In this document: piece by piece, positions 45,033 through 54,597 of the stretch | Layout of the letters: each line of letters begins with the position of its first letter | Numbering within the stretch: position 1 is the stretch's first letter | Origin: an uncultured Clostridia bacterium | Lineage (GTDB): Bacteria; Bacillota; Clostridia; Lachnospirales; CAG-274 | DNA length: 64,000 bases | Direction of reading: 5' to 3' | Assembly: GCA_947624015.1 (NCBI GenBank) | Contig: CANQIA010000004.1 | Location: 1-64,000, forward strand | Program-made: the position numbers and the translations under genes | Notes under the pieces: model-generated | Databases searched by the model: none | Seen by the model: the letters and a program-made list of their open reading frames with translations, nothing else | Told to the model about the DNA's origin: nothing

Positions 45033-46406
45033 TTATTCCTCCACATTATAGCCTTCGGGCAAAGCGTTGTCAAATCTTGTGAATTCGCCTCTGAATATAA
45101 GGTTGACCTTGCCTGTGGCGCCCTTTCTGTGCTTGGCTATAATTACTTCCGCCTTATTTTTAAGTTCTGGATCGTCAGGCTTATAGTATTCCTCTCTGAA
45201 TAAAAGACATATAAGATCCGCATCCTGCTCTATGGCTCCGGATTCTCTCAGATCGGACATAACAGGTCTTTTATTATCTCTCTTTTCATTACCTCTGCTC
45301 AACTGTGAAAGAGCTATTACAGGCACATTCAGTTCTCTGGCAAGAGCCTTAAGGGAACGGGATATATATGATACTCTTTGCTGGTCGGACTCATTTTTGT
45401 TCCCGGTACCCTGCATAAGCTGCATATAGTCCACAACAACAAGTCCAAGTCCTTTTTCCATCTGAAGTCTTCTGCATTTTTCCCTCATTTTGGTTGGATT
45501 AAGGTCGGGAGAATCATATATGTAGAGCGGCGCTGCCGAAAGAGAACCCATAGCCATAGCTATGCTGTCAAATTCCTCAAGCGTAAGCTTGCCGTCTCTT
45601 ATATTCCTGCTGTCCACAAGAGCCTGGGCGGATAACATTCTGCTGCCAAGCTGTTCCTTAGACATTTCAAGGCTGAATACGGCAACAGGTATATTATGCC
45701 TTACAGCGGCATTCTGAGCAATGTTAAGGGCAAAAGTCGTTTTACCCATGGCAGGACGCCCTGCGACTATTATAAGATCCGATTTCTGCAAGCCTGCCGT
45801 TATGCGGTCAAAATCGTCAAAGCCGGTAGGCACGCCTGTAATAGAGCTGTGGGAACGAGACACCTTATCTATGGTCTCTATGACCTCTGCCATTACTTTG
45901 TCTATCGGTGTAAAATCGTTTGTCTTTCTGTCCTGCGCCACATCGAATATATCCTTCTCGGCATCCGCAAGTATATTGTCAAGATCATCGGCGCCTTCAT
46001 AGCCCGATTCCGATATTTTGTTGCCTGCCTTTACAAGATTTCTCAGTATCGCCTTTTTCTTGACTATATCCACATAATAGGCAGTCTTAGCAGTGGTTGC
46101 GGCAAGTCCCGACAGATCCACAAGATACTGTATACCGCCTATCTGCTCCAGATATCCCATAGATTCTATTTTTTCCTTTGCCAGTATAAAATCCACAGGC
46201 TTGTTGTTATTATACAGATCCACGCAAGCCTCAAATATGAGCCTGTGAGCGGGACTGTAAAAGTCATCTGCATAAAGCTCCTCAGCAGCTATCCTTACGC
46301 CATCCTCATCGGGATAAAGCATACAGCCAAGTACCATTTGTTCAGCGTCGTTATCGTGAGGAGGTATTCGGTTTACATATGAATTATTTTCAACATTTTC
46401 AGCCAT
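45033..46406 (-). CDS. dnaB: Replicative DNA helicase
   Basis: Hexameric 5'-3' helicase at the replication fork, 457 residues. The N-terminal domain (IPPHDNDAEQMVLGCML) is followed by the RecA-like domain: ITGVPTGFDDFDRITAGLQKSDLIIVAGRPAMGKTTFALNIA (Walker A), FSLEMSKEQL, LGLVVVDYMQLM (Walker B), RSLKALARELNVPVIALSQLSR and SDLRESGAIEQDADLI. No intein is present. It ends the gdpP-rplI-dnaB operon, an arrangement common in Firmicutes. Confidence 0.98.
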   Translation of the reverse strand: MAENVENNSYVNRIPPHDNDAEQMVLGCMLYPDEDGVRIAAEELYADDFYSPAHRLIFEACVDLYNNNKPVDFILAKEKIESMGYLEQIGGIQYLVDLSGLAATTAKTAYYVDIVKKKAILRNLVKAGNKISESGYEGADDLDNILADAEKDIFDVAQDRKTNDFTPIDKVMAEVIETIDKVSRSHSSITGVPTGFDDFDRITAGLQKSDLIIVAGRPAMGKTTFALNIAQNAAVRHNIPVAVFSLEMSKEQLGSRMLSAQALVDSRNIRDGKLTLEEFDSIAMAMGSLSAAPLYIYDSPDLNPTKMREKCRRLQMEKGLGLVVVDYMQLMQGTGNKNESDQQRVSYISRSLKALARELNVPVIALSQLSRGNEKRDNKRPVMSDLRESGAIEQDADLICLLFREEYYKPDDPELKNKAEVIIAKHRKGATGKVNLIFRGEFTRFDNALPEGYNVEE

Positions 46407-46427
46407 AATACTATCTCCTCCGATATA

Positions 46428-46871
46428 TTACTGTTCTGATACTATTACCTTTACCTTGGCAGTAACATTGGTGTGGAGCTTTATGGATACCTCCTCCTCG
46501 CCCAACACCTTGATTGGATCTGCCACTATTTTCTTTTTGTCTACGTCAATATTTCTCTGCTGCTTTATGGCAGCGCCTATCTCCTTGTTTGTAACGGCGC
46601 CGAAAAGCTTACCGTTTCCCCCTGTCTTTACGCTTATGGTAACGGGTTCTTTTTCAAGCTCCTTTGCAAGCGCCTGCGCCGCCTCAAGCTCAGCCTGAGC
46701 CTGCGCCGCTTCTTCCGCCTTTTGTCTTTCAAGCTTTTTTACATTGGCGGGAGTAGCCTCTACCGCAAATTTCTTAGGTATAAGAAAATTCTTTGCATAG
46801 CCGTCGCTGGCATTGATAGTCTGATCCTTCTTTCCTACGCCCTTTATATCTGTCAATAATATAACCTTCAT
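46428..46871 (-). CDS. rplI: 50S ribosomal protein L9
   Basis: Ribosomal protein L9, 147 residues from ATG 46871. It opens with [19 protein letters not shown] and the conserved [18 protein letters not shown], followed by the long connecting helix rich in Ala/Glu/Lys and the C-terminal rRNA-binding domain ([19 protein letters not shown]). Codons upstream of ATG 46871 belong to the gdpP end. It lies 1 bp behind gdpP and 21 bp before dnaB. Confidence 0.97.
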   Translation of the reverse strand: MKVILLTDIKGVGKKDQTINASDGYAKNFLIPKKFAVEATPANVKKLERQKAEEAAQAQAELEAAQALAKELEKEPVTISVKTGGNGKLFGAVTNKEIGAAIKQQRNIDVDKKKIVADPIKVLGEEEVSIKLHTNVTAKVKVIVSEQ

Positions 46872-46872
46872 T

Positions 46873-48591
46873 TTAATTATTCTCCTCAATATATATTTCT
46901 ATTGTTTCCTTTAAGATGTTGATCGCTTCGCCCATTGTAACATCGCTTATCTGAGCGGCTGCTCCCGCTTGATGACCTCCGCCTCCGAGCTTTTCCATAA
47001 GCTTTTGAACATTTATCTTGCCAAGGCTTCTGGCGCTTATGTTTATAACTCCGTCGCTTTCGCAAAGCACAAAGCTTGCCTCTATGCCCTCAAGGTTCAA
47101 AAGCTCATCGGCTGTCTGAGCTATAAGCAGCACCGGGTTGTCAACCTCCTGATGAAGCACCGACAGAGCCATATTTCCATATATGATCTCTGCGCTTCTG
47201 ACAGTATCCGAGCGTGCAAGATATTCGCCTATTGAGTTTTTGAACAAACGTCTTACAGACATTGTATCCGCTCCGCTCTTTTTAAGATATGCGGCAGCCT
47301 CAAATGTTTTTATGCCCGTTTTAAAAGCAAAGTTTTTGGTATCTACGGTTATGCCTGCCAACAGTCCCTCTATTTCTGTTCTGGTAAGCCTTATGCCCTT
47401 TATATACATAAGCATTTCCGTAACCATTTCGGAAGTGGAGGAGGCGTAAGACTCGTGATAAGTAAGAGCGCAGTTTTCTATGGCGTCTGCGCATTTTCTG
47501 TGATGATCGAACATAACAAGCTTCTTTGTTCTTTCTATAAGCTCGGGACATTCTGTAAGCAGCGCCCTGTGAGTATCCACAACTATCACAAGAGTCCTTC
47601 TCCTGAGTATGCTCTGAGCCGTTTCGCTGTCTATAAATACATCCTCGTATCTGCCGTCTTCACAAAGCCTGTCATATAGATTTTTTATAGAGCTTGTTAC
47701 CTTATTCAATACTATATGACATTTCTTGTCATAGAACCTGGATATGGCAAATATACCTGCGGCGGCTCCAAGAGAATCCAGATCGGGATTTTTATGTCCC
47801 ATTACTATAACGTCGGAAGCAGAAAGTATAAGCTCTACAAGTCCCGAAGCCTTTACCCTTGCCCTTACCTTTGAATTACGGCTGACCTCGTTTCCGTCGC
47901 CTCCAAGGAAGGTGTACCTTTCCTCGTCTTCCTTGATGACTATCTGATTGCCGCCTCTGCTCAGCGCCAGATCCAGAGCGCCTCTTGCAAATTCCATATC
48001 CTCGTTTACCGTTTTTCCGTTCATTCCTATTCCGATGCTGAGAGTGGCAGGAGTTTTATTGCCCATTTCTATCTTGCCTATCTGCTCCGAAACGGAAAAC
48101 TTGTTTTCCTTAAGTATAGGAAGCATATCCTTGTTAAGCACAAAGAGAAATTTATCCTTTTCAAACTTACGGAGCAAACCGCCGTAATTATTGAAATAAT
48201 CATTTATTTTTCTTTCTATTATAGCCATAAAATGAGGAAGACGCACCTCGTCCATATCCTCCTGTATCTCGGCATAATTATCAAGAGTAAGTATGCCCAC
48301 AAGTATATTGCTGGCTATCTGACCCGCATTGTTGATATACGGATTTTCTATAAAGAACACAGTATACCCTTTGCTGTATTTTGTAGTATAAAGCTCATAG
48401 TACTTATCCCCTATAAGCGCTCTCTGCTTTACCTTGTCAATGCTGTATTCCGGCATAAGCTCCGTTATTGAAGTAAATTCTTTATCCTTTACCCAAGATC
48501 TGTACAAGCTGTTTCCCGCAACTATATTCATTTCAAAATCCAGATTAACATACGGAAAAGGTATTGTGATCATGTCGTTATTTTCTTTCAT
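46873..48591 (-). CDS. gdpP: c-di-AMP phosphodiesterase GdpP-like, without membrane segment
   Basis: Hydrolyses cyclic di-AMP, which controls wall and potassium homeostasis. The 572 residues contain a degenerate PAS-like domain (about 10-85), a degenerate GGDEF (95-225, ending [10 protein letters not shown]) and the DHH/DHHA1 phosphodiesterase: [15 protein letters not shown] (265-279), VVDTHR, MFDHHRK and the C-terminal [12 protein letters not shown]. Typical GdpP proteins have two N-terminal transmembrane helices and about 650 residues; here the reading frame starts directly at the PAS region after GAGAGG, so the protein should be soluble. It is the first gene of gdpP-rplI-dnaB. Confidence 0.93.
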   Translation of the reverse strand: MKENNDMITIPFPYVNLDFEMNIVAGNSLYRSWVKDKEFTSITELMPEYSIDKVKQRALIGDKYYELYTTKYSKGYTVFFIENPYINNAGQIASNILVGILTLDNYAEIQEDMDEVRLPHFMAIIERKINDYFNNYGGLLRKFEKDKFLFVLNKDMLPILKENKFSVSEQIGKIEMGNKTPATLSIGIGMNGKTVNEDMEFARGALDLALSRGGNQIVIKEDEERYTFLGGDGNEVSRNSKVRARVKASGLVELILSASDVIVMGHKNPDLDSLGAAAGIFAISRFYDKKCHIVLNKVTSSIKNLYDRLCEDGRYEDVFIDSETAQSILRRRTLVIVVDTHRALLTECPELIERTKKLVMFDHHRKCADAIENCALTYHESYASSTSEMVTEMLMYIKGIRLTRTEIEGLLAGITVDTKNFAFKTGIKTFEAAAYLKKSGADTMSVRRLFKNSIGEYLARSDTVRSAEIIYGNMALSVLHQEVDNPVLLIAQTADELLNLEGIEASFVLCESDGVINISARSLGKINVQKLMEKLGGGGHQAGAAAQISDVTMGEAINILKETIEIYIEENN

Positions 48592-48630
48592 ATTCGATTC
48601 CTCTCATTATCCCCACAATTCATAAACTCA

Positions 48631-48659
48631 AGTATAACACAATATGATTACTTTTGCAA
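48631..48659 (-). promoter_or_regulatory. Predicted promoter of gdpP-rplI-dnaB
   Basis: Minus strand TTGCAA (48654-48659), 17-base spacer, TATACT (48631-48636). The -35 box lies within the last codons of pheA. Confidence 0.6.
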
Positions 48660-49478
48660 TCTGTTATCTATTACATTATAGCAGCCCAGATTTTTACAAA
48701 AGGAGCTTTTCCTTTCGATCAGTTTTATAGCGTCTTCTATATCCTTTGAGTTGTTATCCACATCCAGATCTATCAAAAAAACATATTCCATGGGTCTGTT
48801 TCTCATAGGTCTGGAAACTATCTTGGACATATTTATATCAAATATTGAAAATATATCCAATATCTTATAGAGCGCACCGGGTTCGTCTGTTGTGGAAAAG
48901 CACATCGTTACCTTCTCTTTTACATATTCAAGGTTCCTTTTCTTTGAAACTCTCAAAAACTGAGTAAAATTGTTGTCGGTATTCTGTATGCCTTCCGCAA
49001 GCACACTGAGTCCGTACATTTTAGCGGCGCACTGGGCGCCTATGCCCGCAACGCCCTCCTCCGCTTCCGATACCTTTCTTATTGCCTCGGCAGTAGAGCT
49101 TTCAGGCACCAATTCGGCGCAGGGCATATATTTTTCTATAAAATCACTGCACTGAGGTATGGCGTGAGGGTGCGACAATATACGGGAAATGCTTTTTATA
49201 TCCGTACCCTCCTTAGCTATAAGGCACTGTCTTATAGGCAATATAAGAAGCTCCTGTATGTATAGATCCACATCAAAAATAAGACAATCCACAGTGCCGT
49301 TTACAACGCCCTCTATGGAGTTTTCAAAGGGAACAACGGCTTCGTCAGCCTCGCCCTTTTCAACTGCCATAAGCGCCTCAAAAAAGCTGTGATAGGGAAT
49401 TATTTCATTGTCCTTTTCAAGTATAGCGGCAGCCATTTCGGTAAAAGTACCTCTTGGTCCCAAATATGCAACTTTCAT
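48648..49478 (-). CDS. pheA: Prephenate dehydratase
   Basis: Converts prephenate to phenylpyruvate in phenylalanine synthesis. The 276 residues are monofunctional, with no chorismate mutase part. VAYLGPRGTFTEMAA opens the catalytic periplasmic-binding-like domain; the conserved VPFENSIEGVVNGTVD and LSHPHAIPQCSDFIEKYMP are present. A C-terminal ACT domain (VTMCFSTTDEPGALYKIL, SKIVSRPMRNRPMEYVFLIDL) should bind phenylalanine for feedback control. ATG 49478 follows GGGAGA. It is divergent from the methionine synthase genes. Confidence 0.96.
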   Translation of the reverse strand: MKVAYLGPRGTFTEMAAAILEKDNEIIPYHSFFEALMAVEKGEADEAVVPFENSIEGVVNGTVDCLIFDVDLYIQELLILPIRQCLIAKEGTDIKSISRILSHPHAIPQCSDFIEKYMPCAELVPESSTAEAIRKVSEAEEGVAGIGAQCAAKMYGLSVLAEGIQNTDNNFTQFLRVSKKRNLEYVKEKVTMCFSTTDEPGALYKILDIFSIFDINMSKIVSRPMRNRPMEYVFLIDLDVDNNSKDIEDAIKLIERKSSFCKNLGCYNVIDNRLQK

Positions 49479-49559
49479 AATACTATCTCCCGATTTTGAA
49501 TATTTATAGTCATTATACAGCAATTTTATAAAAAAGTACAGTAAAAAATGTAAATTTGT

Positions 49560-49588
49560 TTTACCTCCCTTAATAATTATGATATAAT
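49560..49588 (+). promoter_or_regulatory. Predicted promoter of the methionine synthase genes
   Basis: Extended -10 TGATATAAT (TATAAT at 49583-49588) with a weak TTTACC -35 17 bases upstream. The leader is only about 15 nt, leaving no room for a riboswitch. Confidence 0.55.
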
Positions 49589-49608
49589 TAACGATGAGGT
49601 GCTTTTAT

Positions 49609-50283
49609 ATGATAACGATTGATAAAATTAACCGATCCGAGGCTCTTAGATATATGGGATATAAAAAGGATATGGATATAAAAAACACCGAACATATCCT
49701 TGATAAGTGTGAAAAAGAGCTTTTATCAGTAATTAAACCACGCTTTTGCTACAGAATATTTGACATAGATAAAAAAGGGGATCCCCTTTCCTTTAAAGGC
49801 TGTAAGCTGACCCTTGAGGGAAATGATATTGCAGCGCATTTAAGGGGCTGTGACAAGGCGGTCATTATGGCAGCTACACTTTCGTCAGATACGGACAAGC
49901 TTATAAACAGATACAAGGTGCGGGATATGACCTCGGCATTTATACTGGACTGTATGGCAAGCGCAGCCATAGAGCAGGTATGCGATATGGCACAATCCGA
50001 AATAATAAAAGCACACCATATCAAAAATATAACATGGAGATTTTCTCCCGGCTACGGGGATCTGTCCATAAAACTGCAAAGAGAGATGATAGCCTGTCTG
50101 AATGGGGAAAGACTGATAGGTCTTACCGCTACGGAAAACAACATACTTATGCCCAGAAAATCTGTGACGGCTATTATGGGCATATCCGACAATGAGATAC
50201 CAAAGGGGAAAAGAGGCTGCGCCATATGCAGCATGGCAAATGTATGCCAATACAGAAAAAGAGGTGACCATTGTGGACTTTGA
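49609..50283 (+). CDS. Methionine synthase activation-domain protein (stand-alone)
   Basis: Stand-alone version of the C-terminal reactivation domain of cobalamin-dependent methionine synthase, 224 residues. It would reductively remethylate oxidised Co(II)-cobalamin on MetH with SAM. Visible family features are AVIMAATLSSDTDKLINRY, a middle helix region and the SAM/cobalamin-facing RFSPGYGDLSIKLQREM and LIGLTATENNILMPRKSVTAIMG, then a Cys-rich end (CAICSMANVCQYRKRGDHC). ATG 49609 lies after GAGGTG. Its last 11 bases overlap metH, which lacks this domain, so the two are partners and are probably translated together. Confidence 0.92.
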   Translation: MITIDKINRSEALRYMGYKKDMDIKNTEHILDKCEKELLSVIKPRFCYRIFDIDKKGDPLSFKGCKLTLEGNDIAAHLRGCDKAVIMAATLSSDTDKLINRYKVRDMTSAFILDCMASAAIEQVCDMAQSEIIKAHHIKNITWRFSPGYGDLSIKLQREMIACLNGERLIGLTATENNILMPRKSVTAIMGISDNEIPKGKRGCAICSMANVCQYRKRGDHCGL

Positions 50284-52627
50284 TACTCTTATGAAGAAAA
50301 ACTATATTATTCTTGACGGGGCTATGGGTACGATGCTTCAATCCCACGGTCTTGAAGCGGGAGATATCCCCGAGCTGCTGAACATTACAGAGCCTGAAAA
50401 AATTATGGATATACATAAAAGCTACATAGCATCGGGCAGCAATATAATATATGCAAATACCTTCGGAGCCAACAGATATAAGCTTGAGGGCTGCGGACAC
50501 AGTGTGGAGGAGCTTGTAAAGATCGCTGTCAATAACGCAAAAAAAGCCTGTGAGGGTACTGATACGCTTACAGCCCTTGATATAGGACCCATAGGTCAGC
50601 TTCTGGAGCCTACGGGCAATCTGACATTTGAAGAAGCCTATGATATTTTCAGGGAAATAATAACGGCAGGCAAAGACGCCGATATAATAGTCTTTGAGAC
50701 CATGACGGATCTCTATGAGGCAAAGGCAGGCGTACTTGCGGCTAAAGAAAGCTCTGATAAGCCTATAATAGTTACAATGACTTTTGAAGAAAATATGAGA
50801 ACATTTACAGGCTGTTCCATATCTTCAATGGCTCTTACATTGGAAGGCTTGGGTGTAAATGCCTTGGGTGTAAACTGTTCTCTGGGTCCCGGAGAACTTT
50901 ATCCCATAATAGAAGAAATGAGCAAATGGACAAATCTGCCTTTAGTGATAAAACCCAACGCAGGTCTGCCTGATCCCGTTACGAACAAGTATAACGTAAC
51001 GCCCAAGGAATTTGCCGAATACATCGGCAAGCTTAACAAATTCGGTATAAAGTTTGTAGGGGGCTGCTGCGGTACCGATCCTAAGCATATAAAGGAGACC
51101 GTTAAAATACTCGGTTCTCTTGAACCCGTCAGCAAAAAGAAGGAACTGCCTGCTGCAATATGTTCTCCCGTAAATACCGTTACGCTTAATATGCCTCGTA
51201 TAATAGGCGAAAGGATAAATCCCACAGGCAAAAAGCTTTTCAAAGAAGCTCTTATAAATAAAAATATGGACTATATACTGGGACAAGCCATAGAACAGGT
51301 ACAAGGCGGCGCAGAGATACTGGACGTAAACGTAGGGTCTCCCGAGATCGACGAAAAAGAAATGATGATAACGACAGTAAAGGCAATACAGGGCGTTGTG
51401 GATCTTCCGCTGCAGATAGATTCCACCATTCCCGAAGTGCTTGAAGCCGCTCTCAGGGTATATAACGGAAAGCCTATTGTAAACTCTGTAAACGGCGAAG
51501 ATAAAAGCCTTGACGCTATACTTCCCCTTGTTAAAAAATACGGAGCCGCCGTCATAGGACTGACCATAGACAAAGACGGCATACCTTCCGATGCAAAAAA
51601 AAGAGTTGAGATAGCGGAAAGAATAATGAACAGAGCCTTAAAGGAAGGTATACCCAAAAGGGATATTTATATCGATTGCCTTACTCTTACGGCATCCGCA
51701 GAGCAAAAAGCCGTAACAGAGACTCTTAACGCCGTGGAAACGGTAAAAAACAGGCTGGGACTCCACACAGTATTGGGCGTATCCAATATATCCTTTGGAC
51801 TGCCAAACAGACCTGTTATAAATTCCACATTCCTTACAATGGCTCTTACAAAGGGACTGGATATGGCTATCATTAACCCCAATGTCGAAGCTATGGTAGG
51901 TGCCGTAAGGGCTTACAGACTGCTGGCGGCTCATGATGTGAACTCTGTTCAATTTATAGAAAAATACGGGGGCAATGCTCCCGCTCCGATTTACCGCAAG
52001 GAAACCGAGCATACTCTGGAATATGCCATTGAAAAAGGGCTTAAGGCAGAGGCAAGATCCATAACCTCAAAGCTCCTTTACTCAAAAAGCCCTATGGAAA
52101 TAATAAACCAAATAATAATACCGTCCTTGGACAAGGCAGGAAACGAATTTGAAAAGGGTAAAATTTTTCTTCCCCAGCTAATACTTTCCGCCGGAGTTAC
52201 TCAGGAGGCATTTGAGGTATTAAAAAATGAAATGGCAAAGAAAAACAATGACACCATAGATAAAGGTAAGATCGTGATCGCCACCGTAAAAGGCGATGTA
52301 CACGACATAGGTAAAAATATAGTAAAGGTACTCCTGGAAAATTACGGATATACGGTCATAGATCTGGGTAAGGATGTAGAGTATGAGGCTGTGGTCAATG
52401 CAATAAAGGACAACAAATGCCGACTCGTGGGACTGAGCGCCCTTATGACCACCACTCTCGGCTCTATGGCGGAAACCATAAAGCTAATAAAGAAAAATGC
52501 CCCCTACTGTAAAATAATGGTAGGCGGAGCTGTTCTTACTCCCGACTATGCAAAAACCATAGGCGCCGACTACTACTCAAAGGATGCCAAGCGATCTGTG
52601 GACATAGCAAAGGAAGTTTTGGGATAG
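50273..52627 (+). CDS. metH: Cobalamin-dependent methionine synthase, three-domain form
   Basis: Transfers methyl from methyltetrahydrofolate through cobalamin to homocysteine. About 784 residues. The homocysteine-binding barrel (1-290) has ILDGAMGTMLQ and the zinc cysteines in NCSLG and GGCCGTDP. The pterin-binding domain (310-570) has IIGERINPTGKKLF and QIDSTIPEVLEAALR. The B12 cap and Rossmann domains (580-784) have GDVHDIGKNIV with the cobalt-ligand His. The C-terminal activation domain of E. coli-type MetH is absent and encoded by the preceding gene. The start is GTG 50273, after AGAGGTGA, overlapping the upstream gene; the open frame extends further but belongs to it. Confidence 0.96.
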   Translation: MDFDTLMKKNYIILDGAMGTMLQSHGLEAGDIPELLNITEPEKIMDIHKSYIASGSNIIYANTFGANRYKLEGCGHSVEELVKIAVNNAKKACEGTDTLTALDIGPIGQLLEPTGNLTFEEAYDIFREIITAGKDADIIVFETMTDLYEAKAGVLAAKESSDKPIIVTMTFEENMRTFTGCSISSMALTLEGLGVNALGVNCSLGPGELYPIIEEMSKWTNLPLVIKPNAGLPDPVTNKYNVTPKEFAEYIGKLNKFGIKFVGGCCGTDPKHIKETVKILGSLEPVSKKKELPAAICSPVNTVTLNMPRIIGERINPTGKKLFKEALINKNMDYILGQAIEQVQGGAEILDVNVGSPEIDEKEMMITTVKAIQGVVDLPLQIDSTIPEVLEAALRVYNGKPIVNSVNGEDKSLDAILPLVKKYGAAVIGLTIDKDGIPSDAKKRVEIAERIMNRALKEGIPKRDIYIDCLTLTASAEQKAVTETLNAVETVKNRLGLHTVLGVSNISFGLPNRPVINSTFLTMALTKGLDMAIINPNVEAMVGAVRAYRLLAAHDVNSVQFIEKYGGNAPAPIYRKETEHTLEYAIEKGLKAEARSITSKLLYSKSPMEIINQIIIPSLDKAGNEFEKGKIFLPQLILSAGVTQEAFEVLKNEMAKKNNDTIDKGKIVIATVKGDVHDIGKNIVKVLLENYGYTVIDLGKDVEYEAVVNAIKDNKCRLVGLSALMTTTLGSMAETIKLIKKNAPYCKIMVGGAVLTPDYAKTIGADYYSKDAKRSVDIAKEVLG

Positions 52628-52658
52628 AAAAAAGGCGACAAGTTAGTCGCCTTTTTTT
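52628..52658. terminator. Bidirectional terminator between metH and the Na/Pi transporter
   Basis: Stem AAAAAAGGCGAC/GTCGCCTTTTTT with a 6-nt loop directly after the metH stop and before the converging transporter stop; T-runs on both strands. Confidence 0.88.
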
Positions 52659-54297
52659 ATACCGCAAATTTATTTTCAAGCACGACCTGAGCAACATTAA
52701 GAGCATGGTCTGAAACTCTCTCCAGATTGGTAAGTATATCCAAGAACAAAACTCCTGTCATAGGGTCGCATTGATTATTTTCAAGTCTGTCAATATGCTT
52801 ATTACGCAATGATTGTTCAAGCACATCGACCCTTTCCTCTTCCTTGATTACCTTTTCGGCAGAAATAAGATTATTTTCTTCCAAAGATCTTATGGCATTT
52901 CTCACGCACTTTTGAGTTTCCTCAAACATATCGTCAAGCTCTGCCTTTGCCGAATCCGAAAATTCCAGTCCGTCATCTATCATAGACTGAGCAAATTCCG
53001 CAAGATTTTCACAGTGGTCTCCGATCCTTTCCATGTCGTGTACAGTATGGAAAAGACTTGTAATATATTTATTTTGCTGAGTGGTTATATCTGTGTTACA
53101 CAGCTTTACAAGATACTGTGTAATTGCGCTTGTAAGATTGTCTATCCTGTCCTCACGCTCAATTATCTTTCCTATATTGTCTGTGTTCATAGTAAGTATC
53201 GTATCACAGGCAAGCTTAAGATTTTTGCTGGACATTTCTCCGAGCCTTACTATCTCCTTTATACAGTTTGCTATGGCAATACCGGGAGTATTGAGTATTC
53301 TGTCGTCAAGATGTATAACAGAGCCTTCCTCGTCTTCTTCCGTTGTCTTGCCTTTGCAGAGGAATTCTGCCATTTTAACAAGTATATTTGCAAAGGGGAA
53401 CATAAACACGGTATTGGCAATATTAAAGCCTGAGTGGACTATACTTATCCACCATGGATTTATAAGTGAATTTGCCAAAGAACCGTTGTTCAGGAAGAAT
53501 ATGAATGCAAAAATACTGAATACAACACTGCCTATTACATTAAAAAGGAGATGTATATAAGCGGCGCCTCTTGCTGTCTTGGATGCGCCGATACTGGACA
53601 TAAGAGCCGTTACACAGGTACCTATGTTCTGACCCATTATGATATATACTGCCGCATCCCATGTAACAAGCCCGTTGGCTGCAAGGGCAATAAGTATACC
53701 GTTGGAAGCGGAGCTGCTCTGTATAACGGCTGTAACGCCTGCGCCAACAAGAAGTCCCAGAACAGGATTACTGCCAAAGTTCTTGAAAAGCTCCCTAAAG
53801 CCCTGAAGTGTCTGTAAAGGCTCTACGCTTCCGCTCATCATATTGATACCTATGAAAAGTATACCAAAACCTATCAATATCTCGCCTATCTGCTGCATTT
53901 TGTTTTTCTTTGAAAACAGTACCATTGCCGCACCTATAAATACAGCTATGGGAGCAAGGGTATCTGTCCTTAACAGATCCGAAGAGGAAACGAGCCAGCT
54001 TGTAATTGTAGTACCGATATTGGCGCCCATTATAACGCCTACTGACTGAGTAAGGTTCATAAGACCTGCGTTTACAAAACCTACCACCATAACAGTGGTT
54101 GCCGAACTGCTCTGTATTATGGCAGTTACCAATGCGCCTACAAGAACGCCTATAACACGCTTTTTCGTAAGTACTTCCAGAACCTTTTTAAGATTGCTGC
54201 CGGCAGCCTTCTGCAAGCCCGACGCCATAATATGCATACCATATATGAAAAGTCCAAGTCCGCCTGCAAAGGCAATGAGCATTGACCAATAGTCCAT
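52657..54297 (-). CDS. Na+/phosphate cotransporter family protein with PhoU-like C-terminus
   Basis: Sodium-phosphate symporter family (NptA/PNaS), 546 residues from ATG 54297 after GGGAGG. Two inverted Na/Pi repeats are seen with the QSSSATT and QSSSASN motifs (GALVTAIIQSSSATTVMVVGF and GAGVTAVIQSSSASNGILIA), among about eight to ten membrane helices in residues 5-320. A soluble PhoU-like helical domain follows (about 340-546: DRIDNLTSAITQYLVKL, HTVHDMERIGDHCENLAEF, NLERVSDHALNVAQ). It could take up or export phosphate, perhaps sensed through the PhoU-like part. Monocistronic. Confidence 0.93.
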   Translation of the reverse strand: MDYWSMLIAFAGGLGLFIYGMHIMASGLQKAAGSNLKKVLEVLTKKRVIGVLVGALVTAIIQSSSATTVMVVGFVNAGLMNLTQSVGVIMGANIGTTITSWLVSSSDLLRTDTLAPIAVFIGAAMVLFSKKNKMQQIGEILIGFGILFIGINMMSGSVEPLQTLQGFRELFKNFGSNPVLGLLVGAGVTAVIQSSSASNGILIALAANGLVTWDAAVYIIMGQNIGTCVTALMSSIGASKTARGAAYIHLLFNVIGSVVFSIFAFIFFLNNGSLANSLINPWWISIVHSGFNIANTVFMFPFANILVKMAEFLCKGKTTEEDEEGSVIHLDDRILNTPGIAIANCIKEIVRLGEMSSKNLKLACDTILTMNTDNIGKIIEREDRIDNLTSAITQYLVKLCNTDITTQQNKYITSLFHTVHDMERIGDHCENLAEFAQSMIDDGLEFSDSAKAELDDMFEETQKCVRNAIRSLEENNLISAEKVIKEEERVDVLEQSLRNKHIDRLENNQCDPMTGVLFLDILTNLERVSDHALNVAQVVLENKFAV

Positions 54298-54356
54298 ACC
54301 GTAATTCCTCCCGTATATATTCGAACACAGCTTTATCGGTTGTACATCCACAAAAT

Positions 54357-54385
54357 ATATTATCATAAAGAATTGTATAAAACAA
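54357..54385 (-). promoter_or_regulatory. Predicted promoter of the Na/Pi transporter gene
   Basis: Minus strand TTGTTT (54380-54385), 17-base spacer, TAATAT (54357-54362), about 55 bp before the ribosome binding site. Confidence 0.45.
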
Positions 54386-54426
54386 GATAAATTTGTTTAT
54401 TTTTTTCTGTTCTTTTACACAATATT

Positions 54427-54452
54427 TCACTAAAAATTTTAGTGATTTTTTT
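54427..54452 (+). terminator. Terminator-like palindrome between divergent transporter genes
   Basis: TCACTAAAA and TTTTAGTGA around one A, followed by seven T on the plus strand. No plus-strand gene precedes it. It may block antisense transcription or be an operator for the divergent Na/Pi and corA genes. Apart from this and the two promoters, 54298-54597 shows nothing else I can support. Confidence 0.4.
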
Positions 54453-54492
54453 AATGAATTTTCCTTGACATCCTTATTGTGCAAATTTACTC

Positions 54493-54520
54493 TTGACTTA
54501 TATTTCCAAACTGTTAATAT
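54493..54520 (+). promoter_or_regulatory. Predicted promoter of corA and following genes
   Basis: TTGACT (54493-54498), 16-base spacer, TAATAT (54515-54520); the leader to corA is about 70 nt and has no M-box-like structure. Confidence 0.5.
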
Positions 54521-54597
54521 ATAATTATCCGAATAAAAAGGAAATTGCTATAATGCAGAAGCATTACTCCAATATACTGTTGAAAGGAGGCTTATAT

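Noticed and set aside
44801-45051. Alternative frames over the ferredoxin gene, including a longer overlapping one
   Set aside because: The ferredoxin frame has both cluster motifs, a ribosome binding site, a promoter and a terminator; the other frames are Arg/Ser-rich shadows.
54521-54597. M-box magnesium riboswitch upstream of corA
   Set aside because: The leader is only about 75 nt with one small hairpin, far too short for the M-box.
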